Assembly: GCA_030744635.1 (NCBI GenBank)
Contig: JASLQE010000039.1
Coordinates: forward strand, 1 to 7,555
Length of the DNA: 7,555 nt
Direction of reading: 5' to 3'
From: Dehalococcoidia bacterium
Lineage (GTDB): Bacteria; Chloroflexota; Dehalococcoidia; JACVQG01; JAHKAY01
The notes below the pieces were generated by a model. It had not been told where the DNA came from, did no database searches, and saw only the letters and a list, made by a program, of their open reading frames with translations. Of this stretch, positions 1 to 6,132 are shown one piece after another. A program made the translations under genes and the position numbers. Numbering within the stretch: position 1 is the first letter of the stretch; each line of letters opens with the position of its first letter.

Positions 1-281
1 GAGGCTACCGCTACGAGGAGGCTTCCCAGCACGAGTACCGGCTTGCGCCCGTAGGTATCGGAGAACGGGCCTACCAACAGCGCCGATATCGCCCAGGAAG
101 CGGCGGAAATAGTGACGAGCTGGCCCACTACGGGAACCGTGGTGTCCAGGGCTGAGGACATATCCACGAGCAACGGCCCCAGCATCGCCACCGCTGTCAC
201 CGTTGTGAATACAGCAAAAGCCATACTGCACAGAAGGACTTGGGAGCCGGTCTTCCTGTCAGGGGCTTCCGGCGATGTCAT
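1..281 (-). CDS. MFS transporter, N-terminal part only (runs off the left edge)
   Basis: Translation from the ATG at 279-281 gives 93 residues before the window ends. A short polar N-terminus (MTSPEAPDRKTGSQ) is followed by a first hydrophobic segment (about residues 15-36), a second (about 50-71), the MFS loop 2-3 signature GPFSDTYGRKPVL (about 71-83), and the start of a third segment (LVLGSLLVAVA). This order is typical of the N-terminal bundle of 12-helix drug/metabolite efflux permeases of the AraJ/Bcr type; the substrate cannot be inferred. The start is supported by AGGAAA six bases upstream, although the frame stays open further up. The gene is separated from everything to its right by about 970 bases of decayed DNA, so it is not part of the operon further along. 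Confidence is high for the superfamily and low for the subfamily. Confidence 0.88.
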   Translation of the reverse strand, partial: MTSPEAPDRKTGSQVLLCSMAFAVFTTVTAVAMLGPLLVDMSSALDTTVPVVGQLVTISAASWAISALLVGPFSDTYGRKPVLVLGSLLVAVA

Positions 282-439
282 TGAGTGTTTCCTAAACGGG
301 TGTTCGCTACCAACCTGTCTACCCCTGACAAAGCTCCAGCGTCCATCACGCAGGCGTGGACACTGGATGTCCTCATCGCAATATTAGCACTCTCTTAATA
401 TCACCGTCTTCTCTTGGCGGGAATGACTTGCCCCTAAGG

Positions 440-448
440 ACTATACCA
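440..448 (-). promoter_or_regulatory. Weak candidate extended -10 promoter for the leftmost MFS gene
   Basis: On the minus strand TGGTATAGT gives a TGn extended -10 with TATAGT (5 of 6 bases of TATAAT). No convincing -35 lies 17-18 bases upstream. It would leave a leader of about 150 nt before the ATG at 281. It is only the best match in an AT-richer region, so it may be chance. Confidence 0.22.
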
Positions 449-514
449 CTATGGAAGTTAGAGTTTCCAGCATTGGATCTGGACCAGTTATTGGGGTCAG
501 GTAACGTTTTGTGC

Positions 515-537
515 CCCATTATCGCTGACTAACTACA
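515..537 (+). repeat. 23-bp direct repeat, copy 1
   Basis: The stretch starting CCCATTATCGCTGACT and ending AACTACA is identical, base for base, to 579-601; the flanking bases differ. The two copies are offset by 64 bp with 41 bp between them. The right half of this copy forms a perfect hairpin with the bases after it: CTGACT (525-530), loop AACTAC, AGTCAG (537-542). Spaced identical repeats like this can be transposase-binding sites at an insertion-sequence end (IS21-type elements carry multiple terminal repeats), but no transposase is visible and this assignment is only a suggestion. Confidence 0.9.
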
Positions 538-578
538 GTCAGACCCGAACCAAGGTGGCCCAGGGTCGTTATCGTAGT

Positions 579-601
579 CCCATTATCGCTGACTAACTAC
601 A
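579..601 (+). repeat. 23-bp direct repeat, copy 2
   Basis: Exact second copy of 515-537. This copy also sits in a potential hairpin, formed with different flanking bases: CGCTGA (587-592) can pair with TTAGCG (603-608), with one G-T pair. Both copies therefore have a possible stem at the same place although their right flanks differ. Confidence 0.9.
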
Positions 602-645
602 CTTAGCGGTTCTCATACCTAATCGTGCCAGTCAATACGACTCTA

Positions 646-1000
646 ATGCAATCGGCACTCTCCATATACATCAAATGGCATTTTCCCTACACTCCATATC
701 ACTCTGGAGGCGTCAGGATCAAAACCGCTCATCGATGGGCTTGGAATCTTTACCCATACCACTGGGTTCCCCTTACTATCCGTCACTACTTCAACACCGG
801 TGTCAAACTTAATACCGCCTAGAAGTGTTGTGCCCTGGATGATTCCATTGGGAGCAATTTGGGTCACAAAAACATCAGTGCCATCTGAAAACTTGTGGCC
901 ACCATGGAAGCTCCGGTACTACCGATAAGAAATATGCCACTATCAGAAGCTAGTGTTGCGTCATTTACAAAGCTATAGCTGATGGTCACATCCCCGCCAC
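646..1000 (-). pseudogene. Frameshifted fragment of an SBBP-like beta-propeller protein
   Basis: The minus strand from about 998 encodes DVTISYSF, then DATLASDSGIFLIGSTGAS. That frame continues to a stop at 864-866 without further resemblance. Switching frame near 900-905 gives GHKFSDGTDVFVTQIAPNG, then a TTLLGGIKFDTGVEVVTDS stretch and KGNPVVWVKIPSP. The pattern DGxDVFVxxxxPNG, LLGG, D-S-x-GN-x-V is the hallmark of SBBP-type beta-propeller repeats (proteins usually secreted or surface-attached). About two repeat units remain. There is no start codon with a ribosome site, no signal peptide and at least one frameshift, and several stops follow below 646. It is best read as a dead fragment of a much longer gene. 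The right limit is uncertain and meets the recombinase fragment near 1000-1016. The family was recognised by eye. Confidence 0.55.
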
Positions 1001-1016
1001 ACAACTTGCTCAGCCA

Positions 1017-1292
1017 ATGCTGGCGAAGCTCAATACATCTATCAAGCAGGCCAAACCTATTTCCATAACTGATGAGTTGGTCCACCAGGTTCAGAAATGG
1101 GCGTGGGAACACCTGAGAGACGGCGATGATGCCCACCGCAAAGCTTTCATCCAAGAATGTATTCACGACATAGAGGTCAAAGGCAGCGATGTCAACATCA
1201 CTTACGCCCTCAAACCGTTAGTCCCACAGAAGCATGATGTTGGATTTTGCTGGCTCCCCGGGCTGGATTCGAACCAACAACCTAGCGGTTAA
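1017..1292 (+). pseudogene. C-terminal remnant of a serine recombinase, running into the tRNA
   Basis: This is the only plus-strand coding trace. It reads MLAKLNTSIKQAKP, then DELVHQVQKWAWEHLRDGD, then HRKAFIQECIHDIEVKGSD and VNITYALKPLV. A charged helical segment, 'xxRKAFIxxxIxxIEV', a D/G turn and a final VxIxYxL strand is how many large serine recombinases (resolvase/invertase superfamily) end. The catalytic N-terminal domain and the recombinase domain are absent: the frame is closed by TAG at 951-953, and nothing recombinase-like precedes it. Recombinase-like sequence ends about 1226. The frame then runs through the 3' half of the tRNA gene and stops at 1290-1292, so the last dozen residues (LPGLDSNQQPSG) are a tRNA read backwards. 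I see no function left. Confidence in the family is moderate because only about 70 residues remain. Confidence 0.55.
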
Positions 1293-1325
1293 CAGCCGCT
1301 TGCTCTACCATTGAGCTACCGGGGA
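1251..1325 (-). tRNA. tRNA-Asn (anticodon GTT)
   Basis: The minus strand folds into a complete 75-nt cloverleaf. It has a 7-bp acceptor stem (TCCCCGG with CCGGGGA), a D arm GCTC-AATGGTA-GAGC, an anticodon arm AGCGG-CTGTTAA-CCGCT with anticodon GTT, a 5-nt variable loop, and a T arm GTTGG-TTCGAAT-CCAGC. The discriminator is G and the 3' CCA is encoded in the gene. The T-loop has the standard TTCGAAT. A strong promoter lies just upstream, and the 3' end is 25 bases from the recombinase remnant, a common place for mobile elements to sit. Confidence 0.97.
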
Positions 1326-1330
1326 GTGTA

Positions 1331-1348
1331 CCCCCGACAAGCAGGGGG
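1331..1348 (-). other. G/C stem-loop in the tRNA leader
   Basis: CCCCC (1331-1335) and GGGGG (1344-1348) flank an 8-nt loop, between the tRNA promoter and the mature 5' end. It would form a 5-bp hairpin in the precursor 5' leader, 5 nt from the tRNA. There is no T-tract on either strand, so it is not an intrinsic terminator. A role in 5' processing is possible but unproven. Confidence 0.45.
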
Positions 1349-1360
1349 AAAAGCGTTACA

Positions 1361-1389
1361 ATTATAGCAGTCAAATAGATACCCTTCAA
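1361..1389 (-). promoter_or_regulatory. Promoter of the tRNA-Asn gene
   Basis: On the minus strand a perfect -10 TATAAT (1361-1366) stands 17 bases from TTGAAG (1384-1389; 4 of 6 bases of TTGACA). Transcription would start near 1354, giving a leader of about 30 nt before the mature tRNA. A consensus -10 is expected for a tRNA gene. Confidence 0.72.
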
Positions 1390-1402
1390 GCCACGGTAGC
1401 CC

Positions 1403-1423
1403 TATGGGGCATGCTGCCCCATA
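1403..1423 (-). terminator. 9-bp perfect hairpin after the unknown-function gene, possible terminator
   Basis: TATGGGGCA (1403-1411) and TGCCCCATA (1415-1423) are perfect inverted repeats around a 3-nt loop. The hairpin lies 36 bases past the TAG of the 1460-2266 gene and 13 bases before the -35 of the tRNA promoter, where a terminator would insulate the two. There is no T-run on either side, so it is not a textbook intrinsic terminator; it could instead be an mRNA 3'-end stabiliser or a protein site. The structure is certain, the role is not. Confidence 0.45.
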
Positions 1424-1459
1424 TCAGTCCCCAACCCCACCCCTTGCCCGTAAAGATGG

Positions 1460-2266
1460 CTATAGCGAAGGGGTAAACCACTGAAAGCGGGAAAGGGGCA
1501 TATAGCGCTCTGAGACCAGGTTCAGGGGTTTTCGGGCCAGGTCGAAATTACCGGCAATCTTACCCAGCAACGCCACATCCGCACTCCCCGCAGGGGCACA
1601 TTCCGCGGCCATCAAGCAGAATTGCCGACCGTCATTCTGGTACTCCTCAATGGTCCTCGTCCTCCGACCGGACAGCCTCGGCCCATTGGTCACTCCCACG
1701 GAGGCGGCAGTCACATATTCCGGGAAAACGCCTGTGAGGAACAGTGCGATATCAGCAATGCGTTTGAAGAATGCGAACCGGTACTCCGGCTCCACTCCCT
1801 GGGACAACCCCACCATATCATCCATATCCATATCGCTAAAGCTCCGCCGATGCGTGCGCCCGCGATGATGAAAATAGACCACGGTACTGCCCACCCGAGT
1901 GAAAGAGGTGAGCATCCCTGCCAGATAGTCTTGGACATCACCGCCCTCCAGAAGGGTGGCTACCTGGGAGCCATCGAACACAGGTAGCCGGTACGATTGG
2001 CCCCACCGTTCCACGGTGTACCCCCCGTGCAGGTCTTTCCGGGCCTGGCGCAGAAGGATGGTGAAAAACAAATACGGCGAGATGCGCACCCACGCCCCTT
2101 CATCCATTATCCTCCGGAACAGGCGCTCGTCATCCAGCATCACCTCTACCAAATCAGCCTTGTCCCGGACGATGTCTTTCACCATCTCCTGGTCCCGCCG
2201 TTGGGACGCTACTGTTTCCACAACGAAGTCCAGGTCCCGCTCTGATAGCTTTTCAAGGGATAACAT
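1460..2266 (-). CDS. Conserved helical protein of unknown function, 268 aa
   Basis: I do not know a function for this protein. It is soluble, mostly helical and rich in charged residues, with no signal peptide or clear membrane span. From the ATG at 2264-2266 the visible blocks are: MLSLEKLSERDLDFVVETVA (1-20); a charged helix RDQEMVKDIVRDK (24-36); SPYLFFTILLRQARKDL (63-79); KRIADIALFLTGVFPEYV (168-185); EEYQNDGRQFCLMAAE (207-222); LLGKIAGNFDLARKPLNL then VSER (233-254). The order '(A/G)DxxLFxxGxFxE ... Y...G......AAE ... LxxxFxxxxxxLNxVSER' resembles, from memory, a widespread uncharacterised protein family; this needs a profile search. A TTG at 2326 would add 20 residues. I prefer the ATG because AGGAG (2271-2275) precedes it and a candidate promoter lies inside the longer frame. 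It sits 141 bases after the MFS gene on the same strand and may be independently transcribed. Confidence 0.85.
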   Translation of the reverse strand: MLSLEKLSERDLDFVVETVASQRRDQEMVKDIVRDKADLVEVMLDDERLFRRIMDEGAWVRISPYLFFTILLRQARKDLHGGYTVERWGQSYRLPVFDGSQVATLLEGGDVQDYLAGMLTSFTRVGSTVVYFHHRGRTHRRSFSDMDMDDMVGLSQGVEPEYRFAFFKRIADIALFLTGVFPEYVTAASVGVTNGPRLSGRRTRTIEEYQNDGRQFCLMAAECAPAGSADVALLGKIAGNFDLARKPLNLVSERYMPLSRFQWFTPSL

Positions 2267-2281
2267 AACTCTCCTATGCAC

Positions 2282-2310
2282 AGCATAGCGGTGTCGGGCG
2301 TTAGAATCAA
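2282..2310 (-). promoter_or_regulatory. Candidate promoter of the unknown-function gene
   Basis: On the minus strand TTGATT (2305-2310) and TATGCT (2282-2287) are separated by exactly 17 bases; each matches 4 of 6 consensus bases. Transcription would begin near 2275, leaving only a short leader containing AGGAG (2271-2275), four bases before the ATG at 2266. The position argues against the longer TTG start at 2326. Without data this remains a modest match. Confidence 0.42.
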
Positions 2311-2347
2311 GAGAGATAGTCCCCAATTCGTGTTTCTAGTCGCCCCA

Positions 2348-2359
2348 TAAACCGGTTTA
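2348..2359. repeat. 12-bp perfect palindrome TAAACCGGTTTA, possible operator
   Basis: TAAACCGGTTTA is self-complementary and lies in the 141-base gap between the MFS gene and the unknown-function gene, 38 bases upstream of the candidate -35. A palindrome of this length suits a dimeric regulator, but chance occurrence is not excluded and no regulator gene is in the window. Confidence 0.3.
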
Positions 2360-2407
2360 AGGAAAGCCTACAGTATACCCTGAGTCCGTAGCAGCGGATA
2401 CGACAGG

Positions 2408-3634
2408 TCATCTCCTCTGTGCGAGCGCAAGCATGCCTAAGAAGCCCATCAGGGCGAAGGCACCCCCCAACCCGAACACAACCCCGTAGGCGGCCCCCTC
2501 GGGCGCTCTGTCAAGCACCCAGCCCGAGGCTACGGGAGAAGCCATGCCCGCAACAAAGCCGAAGAACGAGTTCAGCGCCATGGCCGAGCCCAACCATGAC
2601 GGGTCAGCCGTCTCCACCATTGCCGTGTGGTAGATAGAGGAATCGGCCGCCAGGAATAACCCCAACAGTAGCCCCAGGGCGATGAGGAGACCCCAGGGGA
2701 GACCTCCCATCCAGCCCAGAAGCAAGGTTAACACCCCCCCCACCAGCAGGATGAGGGCGGCAGCCCGGGCACGGCCCAGACGGTCGGAGATGGTGCCGCC
2801 CAGCAGAGGCCCCAGTGCCCCTGGTGCCAGCATAAGGGCCGCGATGCCGGCACTAACGGCAATGGCATCGGTACGGGAGTAGCCCCGCACAAGCAGCACG
2901 CCAACCAGGAATGACGGAAGCCATGTCCGTACCAGGAACAGCTCCCAGGAGTGCGCCACATATCCCAGTGTCACCAGCCGCACCGCCCGATCCTTCAAGA
3001 CCGAGAGCCGTAGCCGCGGAGAGCCCACCGCAAAACGGTCGTCTACTCCCCTAAGGGCCAGGTATCCCACCACCAGGGATAGTGAGGAGATGGCCGATAG
3101 CAACAAATAGGATTCCCGCCACCCTAGTGAGGGAATCAGGAAGCCGGTCAGGGCCAGGGAGATGCTGTTGGCCGCATAGGCGCAGGAAGTATACAGCCCC
3201 ATAGCCGCCCCTCTGCCCCGCTGAGGAAAGCGCTCCCCGATGAGCCTTAACCCGGACATATACATCCCCACCATTCCGATGCCGGGGAGGAGGCGCAGTA
3301 GCACGGCGGAAACAAAACCCTGGGCGGCCAGTGGAAAGAGCAGGTTCCCCACCACCGATACCAGCATGGAGGCCAGGATGACCGGACGGCATCCCAAGCG
3401 GTCGGGCAGGGGCACTACATAGAGCGATGCCAGGGCGTATCCCACCAGATAGGCCGAATACACAGCCCCCGCCCGGGCGCTGCTAAGCCCCCATTCCTCC
3501 TGGGCCAGGGGAAGAACGGCGATGTAGCTGGAATAGGGGGCCAAATTAAGCAGAAGCATGGCCGACATCGCCCCCACCCACAGCCACGGCCCCCTGTCTC
3601 GTTTGCTATCCTGCGCCACGGATACCGGCCTCAC
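2408..3634 (-). CDS. MFS transporter, 408 aa, 12 predicted membrane segments
   Basis: A complete inner-membrane permease of standard MFS length. About twelve hydrophobic segments are visible, for example near residues 18-41, 55-74, 84-104, 107-128, 145-166, 174-194, then 217-244, 258-280, 291-310, 313-333, 349-371 and 382-404. The loop 2-3 signature is PLPDRLGCRPVIL (75-87) and its second-half echo is GGTISDRLGRARA (279-291). A charged central loop (about 195-220) joins the halves. The GTG at 3632-3634 begins the longest frame, 15 bases after the CoA-transferase stop; a second GTG at 3617-3619 is possible, with GAGG nine bases before it. Close spacing makes it the last gene of the CoA-transferase operon, so a carboxylic acid or related compound is a reasonable guess for the substrate. 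The direction of transport is not readable from the sequence. Confidence 0.93.
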   Translation of the reverse strand: MRPVSVAQDSKRDRGPWLWVGAMSAMLLLNLAPYSSYIAVLPLAQEEWGLSSARAGAVYSAYLVGYALASLYVVPLPDRLGCRPVILASMLVSVVGNLLFPLAAQGFVSAVLLRLLPGIGMVGMYMSGLRLIGERFPQRGRGAAMGLYTSCAYAANSISLALTGFLIPSLGWRESYLLLSAISSLSLVVGYLALRGVDDRFAVGSPRLRLSVLKDRAVRLVTLGYVAHSWELFLVRTWLPSFLVGVLLVRGYSRTDAIAVSAGIAALMLAPGALGPLLGGTISDRLGRARAAALILLVGGVLTLLLGWMGGLPWGLLIALGLLLGLFLAADSSIYHTAMVETADPSWLGSAMALNSFFGFVAGMASPVASGWVLDRAPEGAAYGVVFGLGGAFALMGFLGMLALAQRR

Positions 3635-3649
3635 GCCGGAAACCCGGTG

Positions 3650-4876
3650 TCAGATGACCCCCCGCTCCCTCAGCGAGGCAATGTCGTCCCAGGTGTAGTC
3701 CCCCAGCTCAGTCAGCACCTCCTCGGTATGCTGGCCCAGCTCCGGGGCCGGGCTGTAGGTCCGACCCGGGGTTTGGCTGAAGTCAGCGGGGGGGTTAGGG
3801 ACCTTCATCATACCCATCTCCGGGTACTCCATCTCACCTATGCAGCCATCGGCCAGCACTTGGGGGTCTTCTAGCAGCTCATCCACTTCGTTGAGGGGAC
3901 TGAAGATGAGGTCATGGTTCTCCAGCAAGCCCAGCCACTCCGCCCGGGGGCGGGAGGCGAAGACTTCGTCCAACAGGGTAACCAGCTCCTTGCGGTTTTC
4001 CCTGCGCAGGTCCATGTCCAAAAAACGGGGGTCATTCTCTATCTCAGGCCGCCCGATGGCCCGGCATACATCGCCCCAGAAACGGTCGGACTGGGGGTGG
4101 CATATCATCAGCCACCTGTCATCGGCGCACTTATAGTAGTTGGCAATAGGGTTACCCGCCAGGCTGCGGTTGCCCCGGCGCAGGCTGCGGCCTCGGAGCA
4201 GGGTAACGGTCATGTTGATGTACTGGAGCCATACCATGCTGGAGAGCATGGAGGTGTGTACCTCCTGGCCAACCCCCTGTCGCTCCCGGGCCACCAGGGC
4301 CGCCATGGCCGCATACGCAGCCACTATGGCACCGGCCTGGTCGGCCACCATCCCCACGATGGGCTGTGGAGGAAGGTGGCCCTCGCCCACCGCCGACATC
4401 ATCCCGGAGTGTGCCAGTCCTATCCAATCGTAAGAGCGCCGCTCTGCCGCCTCGCTGCCGGGCTTATAGCTGGGGGTGTTGAGATAGATAAGCCTGGCGT
4501 TGTGATTCCGTAATGTCTGATAGTCCATCCCCAGCTTCCGCGCTATGCTGGGGCGGAAGTTAGTGGAAAATATGTCGAACCGTGAGGCCATACGGTAGAC
4601 TACCTCCCGAGCCGCCTCTTGCTTGAGGTCCAAGGCGATGCTTTTTTTGTTACGGTTGGAGGCCTCAAAATAGACATTTCTGCCGCCGGGGAGACCGGCG
4701 GAGACACCGAACATCTCCCTGGCCCCACGCAGGGTATCACCACCCCGGGGCTCCTCAATCTTGATTACCTCCGCCCCCAGGTCTCCCATCATCATCCCGG
4801 CACCGGAAGCCCCCTGGTGCCAGGTGGCCCACTCCAGAACCCGGATGCCGCTCAGCGGCCCTACACGCTCTTCCAT
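3650..4876 (-). CDS. Family III (CaiB/BaiF) CoA-transferase, third in the operon
   Basis: Family III enzymes move CoA between carboxylic acids through an aspartyl thioester, in the cytoplasm, as interlocked dimers. The 408-aa length is typical. Visible family blocks: LSGIRVLEWA (8-17), GAEVIKIEEP (34-43), NKKSIALDL (76-84), TNFRPSIARKLG (105-116), the active-site stretch GMVADQAG with catalytic Asp179, and the C-terminal ELGQHTEEVLTELG ending. Oddity: the usual 'FGxTGP' loop before the active site is replaced by NTPSYKPGSEAAERRSYDW (about 133-151). The ATG is well supported: AGGAGG (4882-4887) stands five bases upstream. The next gene upstream ends 35 bases away and the MFS gene follows after 15, so all are co-transcribed. 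The acid substrate and CoA donor cannot be named; similar tandem pairs elsewhere form heteromeric enzymes (benzylsuccinate BbsEF, malate SmtAB). Confidence 0.93.
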   Translation of the reverse strand: MEERVGPLSGIRVLEWATWHQGASGAGMMMGDLGAEVIKIEEPRGGDTLRGAREMFGVSAGLPGGRNVYFEASNRNKKSIALDLKQEAAREVVYRMASRFDIFSTNFRPSIARKLGMDYQTLRNHNARLIYLNTPSYKPGSEAAERRSYDWIGLAHSGMMSAVGEGHLPPQPIVGMVADQAGAIVAAYAAMAALVARERQGVGQEVHTSMLSSMVWLQYINMTVTLLRGRSLRRGNRSLAGNPIANYYKCADDRWLMICHPQSDRFWGDVCRAIGRPEIENDPRFLDMDLRRENRKELVTLLDEVFASRPRAEWLGLLENHDLIFSPLNEVDELLEDPQVLADGCIGEMEYPEMGMMKVPNPPADFSQTPGRTYSPAPELGQHTEEVLTELGDYTWDDIASLRERGVI

Positions 4877-4911
4877 AGCCGCCTCCTAAGGGTTGAAATG
4901 GGCTTACTCAT

Positions 4912-6132
4912 TTAGACCAGCACCTTCTCCGCCGCCAGTTGCTCTATCTCCTCGCTACTCAGGCCCAGCAGTTCCCCCAGCACATAGTTGTTGTGTTCGC
5001 CCATCAGAGGGCCCGGGCTGGTTATCTGGGCCGGGGTCTCAGACAGAAGCCATGGCGGGCGGAGGACCGTATGTTTGCCGATAACCGGATGTTCAATCTG
5101 AGCGAAGTATTCCCTCTCTCGTAAATGGGGATCCTGGCAGAGTTGGTCATTGTTGTAGGCTGGCACCGCCGCCACCCCAGCCCCCTGCAGGACTGCCGAG
5201 GCCTCCTCGGCGCTGCGTCCCAGGGTCCATTCCTCCACCAGCCGGTCCAACTCCTCCCGGTTACGCAACCGCTCCTGGTGGCCGCTGAACCTGACGTCCT
5301 GCAGCCATTCGGGGTGGCCCACCGCATGGCATACCGCCTGCCACTCGGGGCCATCGGCCACGGCTATGCTCACCCAACGGTCATCCCCCTGACAGCGGTA
5401 CGTGCCGTGCGGGACCATGGACTCGTTCCGGTTGCCATGGGGCCCCGGCACCACGCCGGTCAGGCTGTGCTCCACCACAGAGTCCCCCACCAACGATATT
5501 ATGTTCTCCACCGAGGAGAAGTCTATGTACTGGCCCTCCCCCGTGGCCTGGCGGTGCACCAACGCCGTCAGGATAGCGAAGGCCGCCATGCCGGCGGCGG
5601 TCGCATCGGGCAGGGTGCGGACGGTGGGGGGCGGCATGTCATGGTATCCGGTAAGTTGGGAGAGGCCCCCCACTGTGGCAAAGATGGGGGCGTAAGAGGC
5701 GTTGCTCTTTTCGGGGCCGGTAGCCCCCCAGCCACAGGTGGAAAGCATTATCAAGCCGGGCTTCACCCGGCTTAGCACCTCATAGTCCAGCCCCAACTTT
5801 TTCATCACCCCGGGGCGGAAGTTGTCCACGGCCACATCGCTCACCGCCACTATACGCCTGGCCAGCTCCATCCCCTTAGGATGGGTGAGATCCAGGGTTA
5901 CACCAAGCTTGTTGAGGTTCACATGGCAGAACTCCATACTGCTGTCCAGCCCCTCCATCGTCAGGCCGCGTTTCCATCCGAAGAAACGGGCCAGAGACCG
6001 GGTGGGGTCTGGGCGGAGGGTGGACTCTATCTTGATGACCTCGGCACCCAGCAGGCCCAGCAGGCAAGGGCAGAAGGCCCCGGCCAGGTCGCGGGTGAAG
6101 TCCGCTATCCGCACCCCCTGTAAGGGCATCAT
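4912..6132 (-). CDS. Family III (CaiB/BaiF) CoA-transferase, second in the operon
   Basis: This 406-aa paralogue has LQGVRIADF (4-12), GAEVIKIES (29-37), NKLGVTLDL (74-82), VDNFRPGVMKKLGLDY (102-117), STCGWGATGP (131-140) and the active-site stretch TLPDATAAGMAAF, in which Asp176 aligns with the catalytic aspartate of formyl-CoA transferase. The glycine usually found three or four residues after the aspartate is shifted to +5. The C-terminus LMGEHNNYVLGELLGLSSEEI is typical. The ATG at 6130-6132 overlaps the upstream gene's stop (ATGA), and its AGGAGGT (6138-6144) lies inside the last codons of that gene, so translation is probably coupled. A second ATG follows directly (6127-6129). It most likely works with, or in parallel to, the neighbouring transferases on an unidentified acid. 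Confidence 0.93.
   Translation of the reverse strand: MMPLQGVRIADFTRDLAGAFCPCLLGLLGAEVIKIESTLRPDPTRSLARFFGWKRGLTMEGLDSSMEFCHVNLNKLGVTLDLTHPKGMELARRIVAVSDVAVDNFRPGVMKKLGLDYEVLSRVKPGLIMLSTCGWGATGPEKSNASYAPIFATVGGLSQLTGYHDMPPPTVRTLPDATAAGMAAFAILTALVHRQATGEGQYIDFSSVENIISLVGDSVVEHSLTGVVPGPHGNRNESMVPHGTYRCQGDDRWVSIAVADGPEWQAVCHAVGHPEWLQDVRFSGHQERLRNREELDRLVEEWTLGRSAEEASAVLQGAGVAAVPAYNNDQLCQDPHLREREYFAQIEHPVIGKHTVLRPPWLLSETPAQITSPGPLMGEHNNYVLGELLGLSSEEIEQLAAEKVLV

Larger units (their letters stand above)
282..640. other. Non-coding, AT-richer intergenic stretch
   Basis: No plausible protein is seen on either strand. Base composition drops sharply: about 43% GC by hand count over 421-480, against well over 60% in parts of the CoA-transferase genes. 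The only structures I can support are the 23-bp direct repeat listed separately and a weak -10-like element. The region looks like decayed or acquired DNA between the MFS gene and the recombinase/beta-propeller remnants. Confidence 0.6.

Noticed and set aside
515..601. Two direct repeats with a 41-bp gap, as a minimal CRISPR
   Set aside because: Only two copies, a repeat of 23 bp without the usual terminal pattern, no further units on either side and no cas genes in the window.
625..822. Small plus-strand protein of 65 residues
   Set aside because: Antisense to the beta-propeller remnant, with no ribosome site and no recognisable features.
864..1166. A 100-residue minus-strand protein as an intact gene
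   Set aside because: Its first half is antisense to the recombinase tail, its second half matches a beta-propeller only until a frameshift, and no start signal is seen.
1331..1348. CCCCC/GGGGG hairpin as an intrinsic terminator
   Set aside because: No T-run on either strand, and it lies between the tRNA promoter and the tRNA itself.
3914..4513. Plus-strand open frame (199 codons) inside the third CoA-transferase
   Set aside because: Antisense to conserved coding sequence, no ribosome site or motif seen; treated as a by-product of GC-rich codon use.
5125..5775. Long plus-strand open frame (216 codons) inside the second CoA-transferase
   Set aside because: It lies wholly antisense to a gene with clear family motifs; its translation is rich in His, Arg and Gly with no recognisable domain, as expected in high-GC antisense frames.
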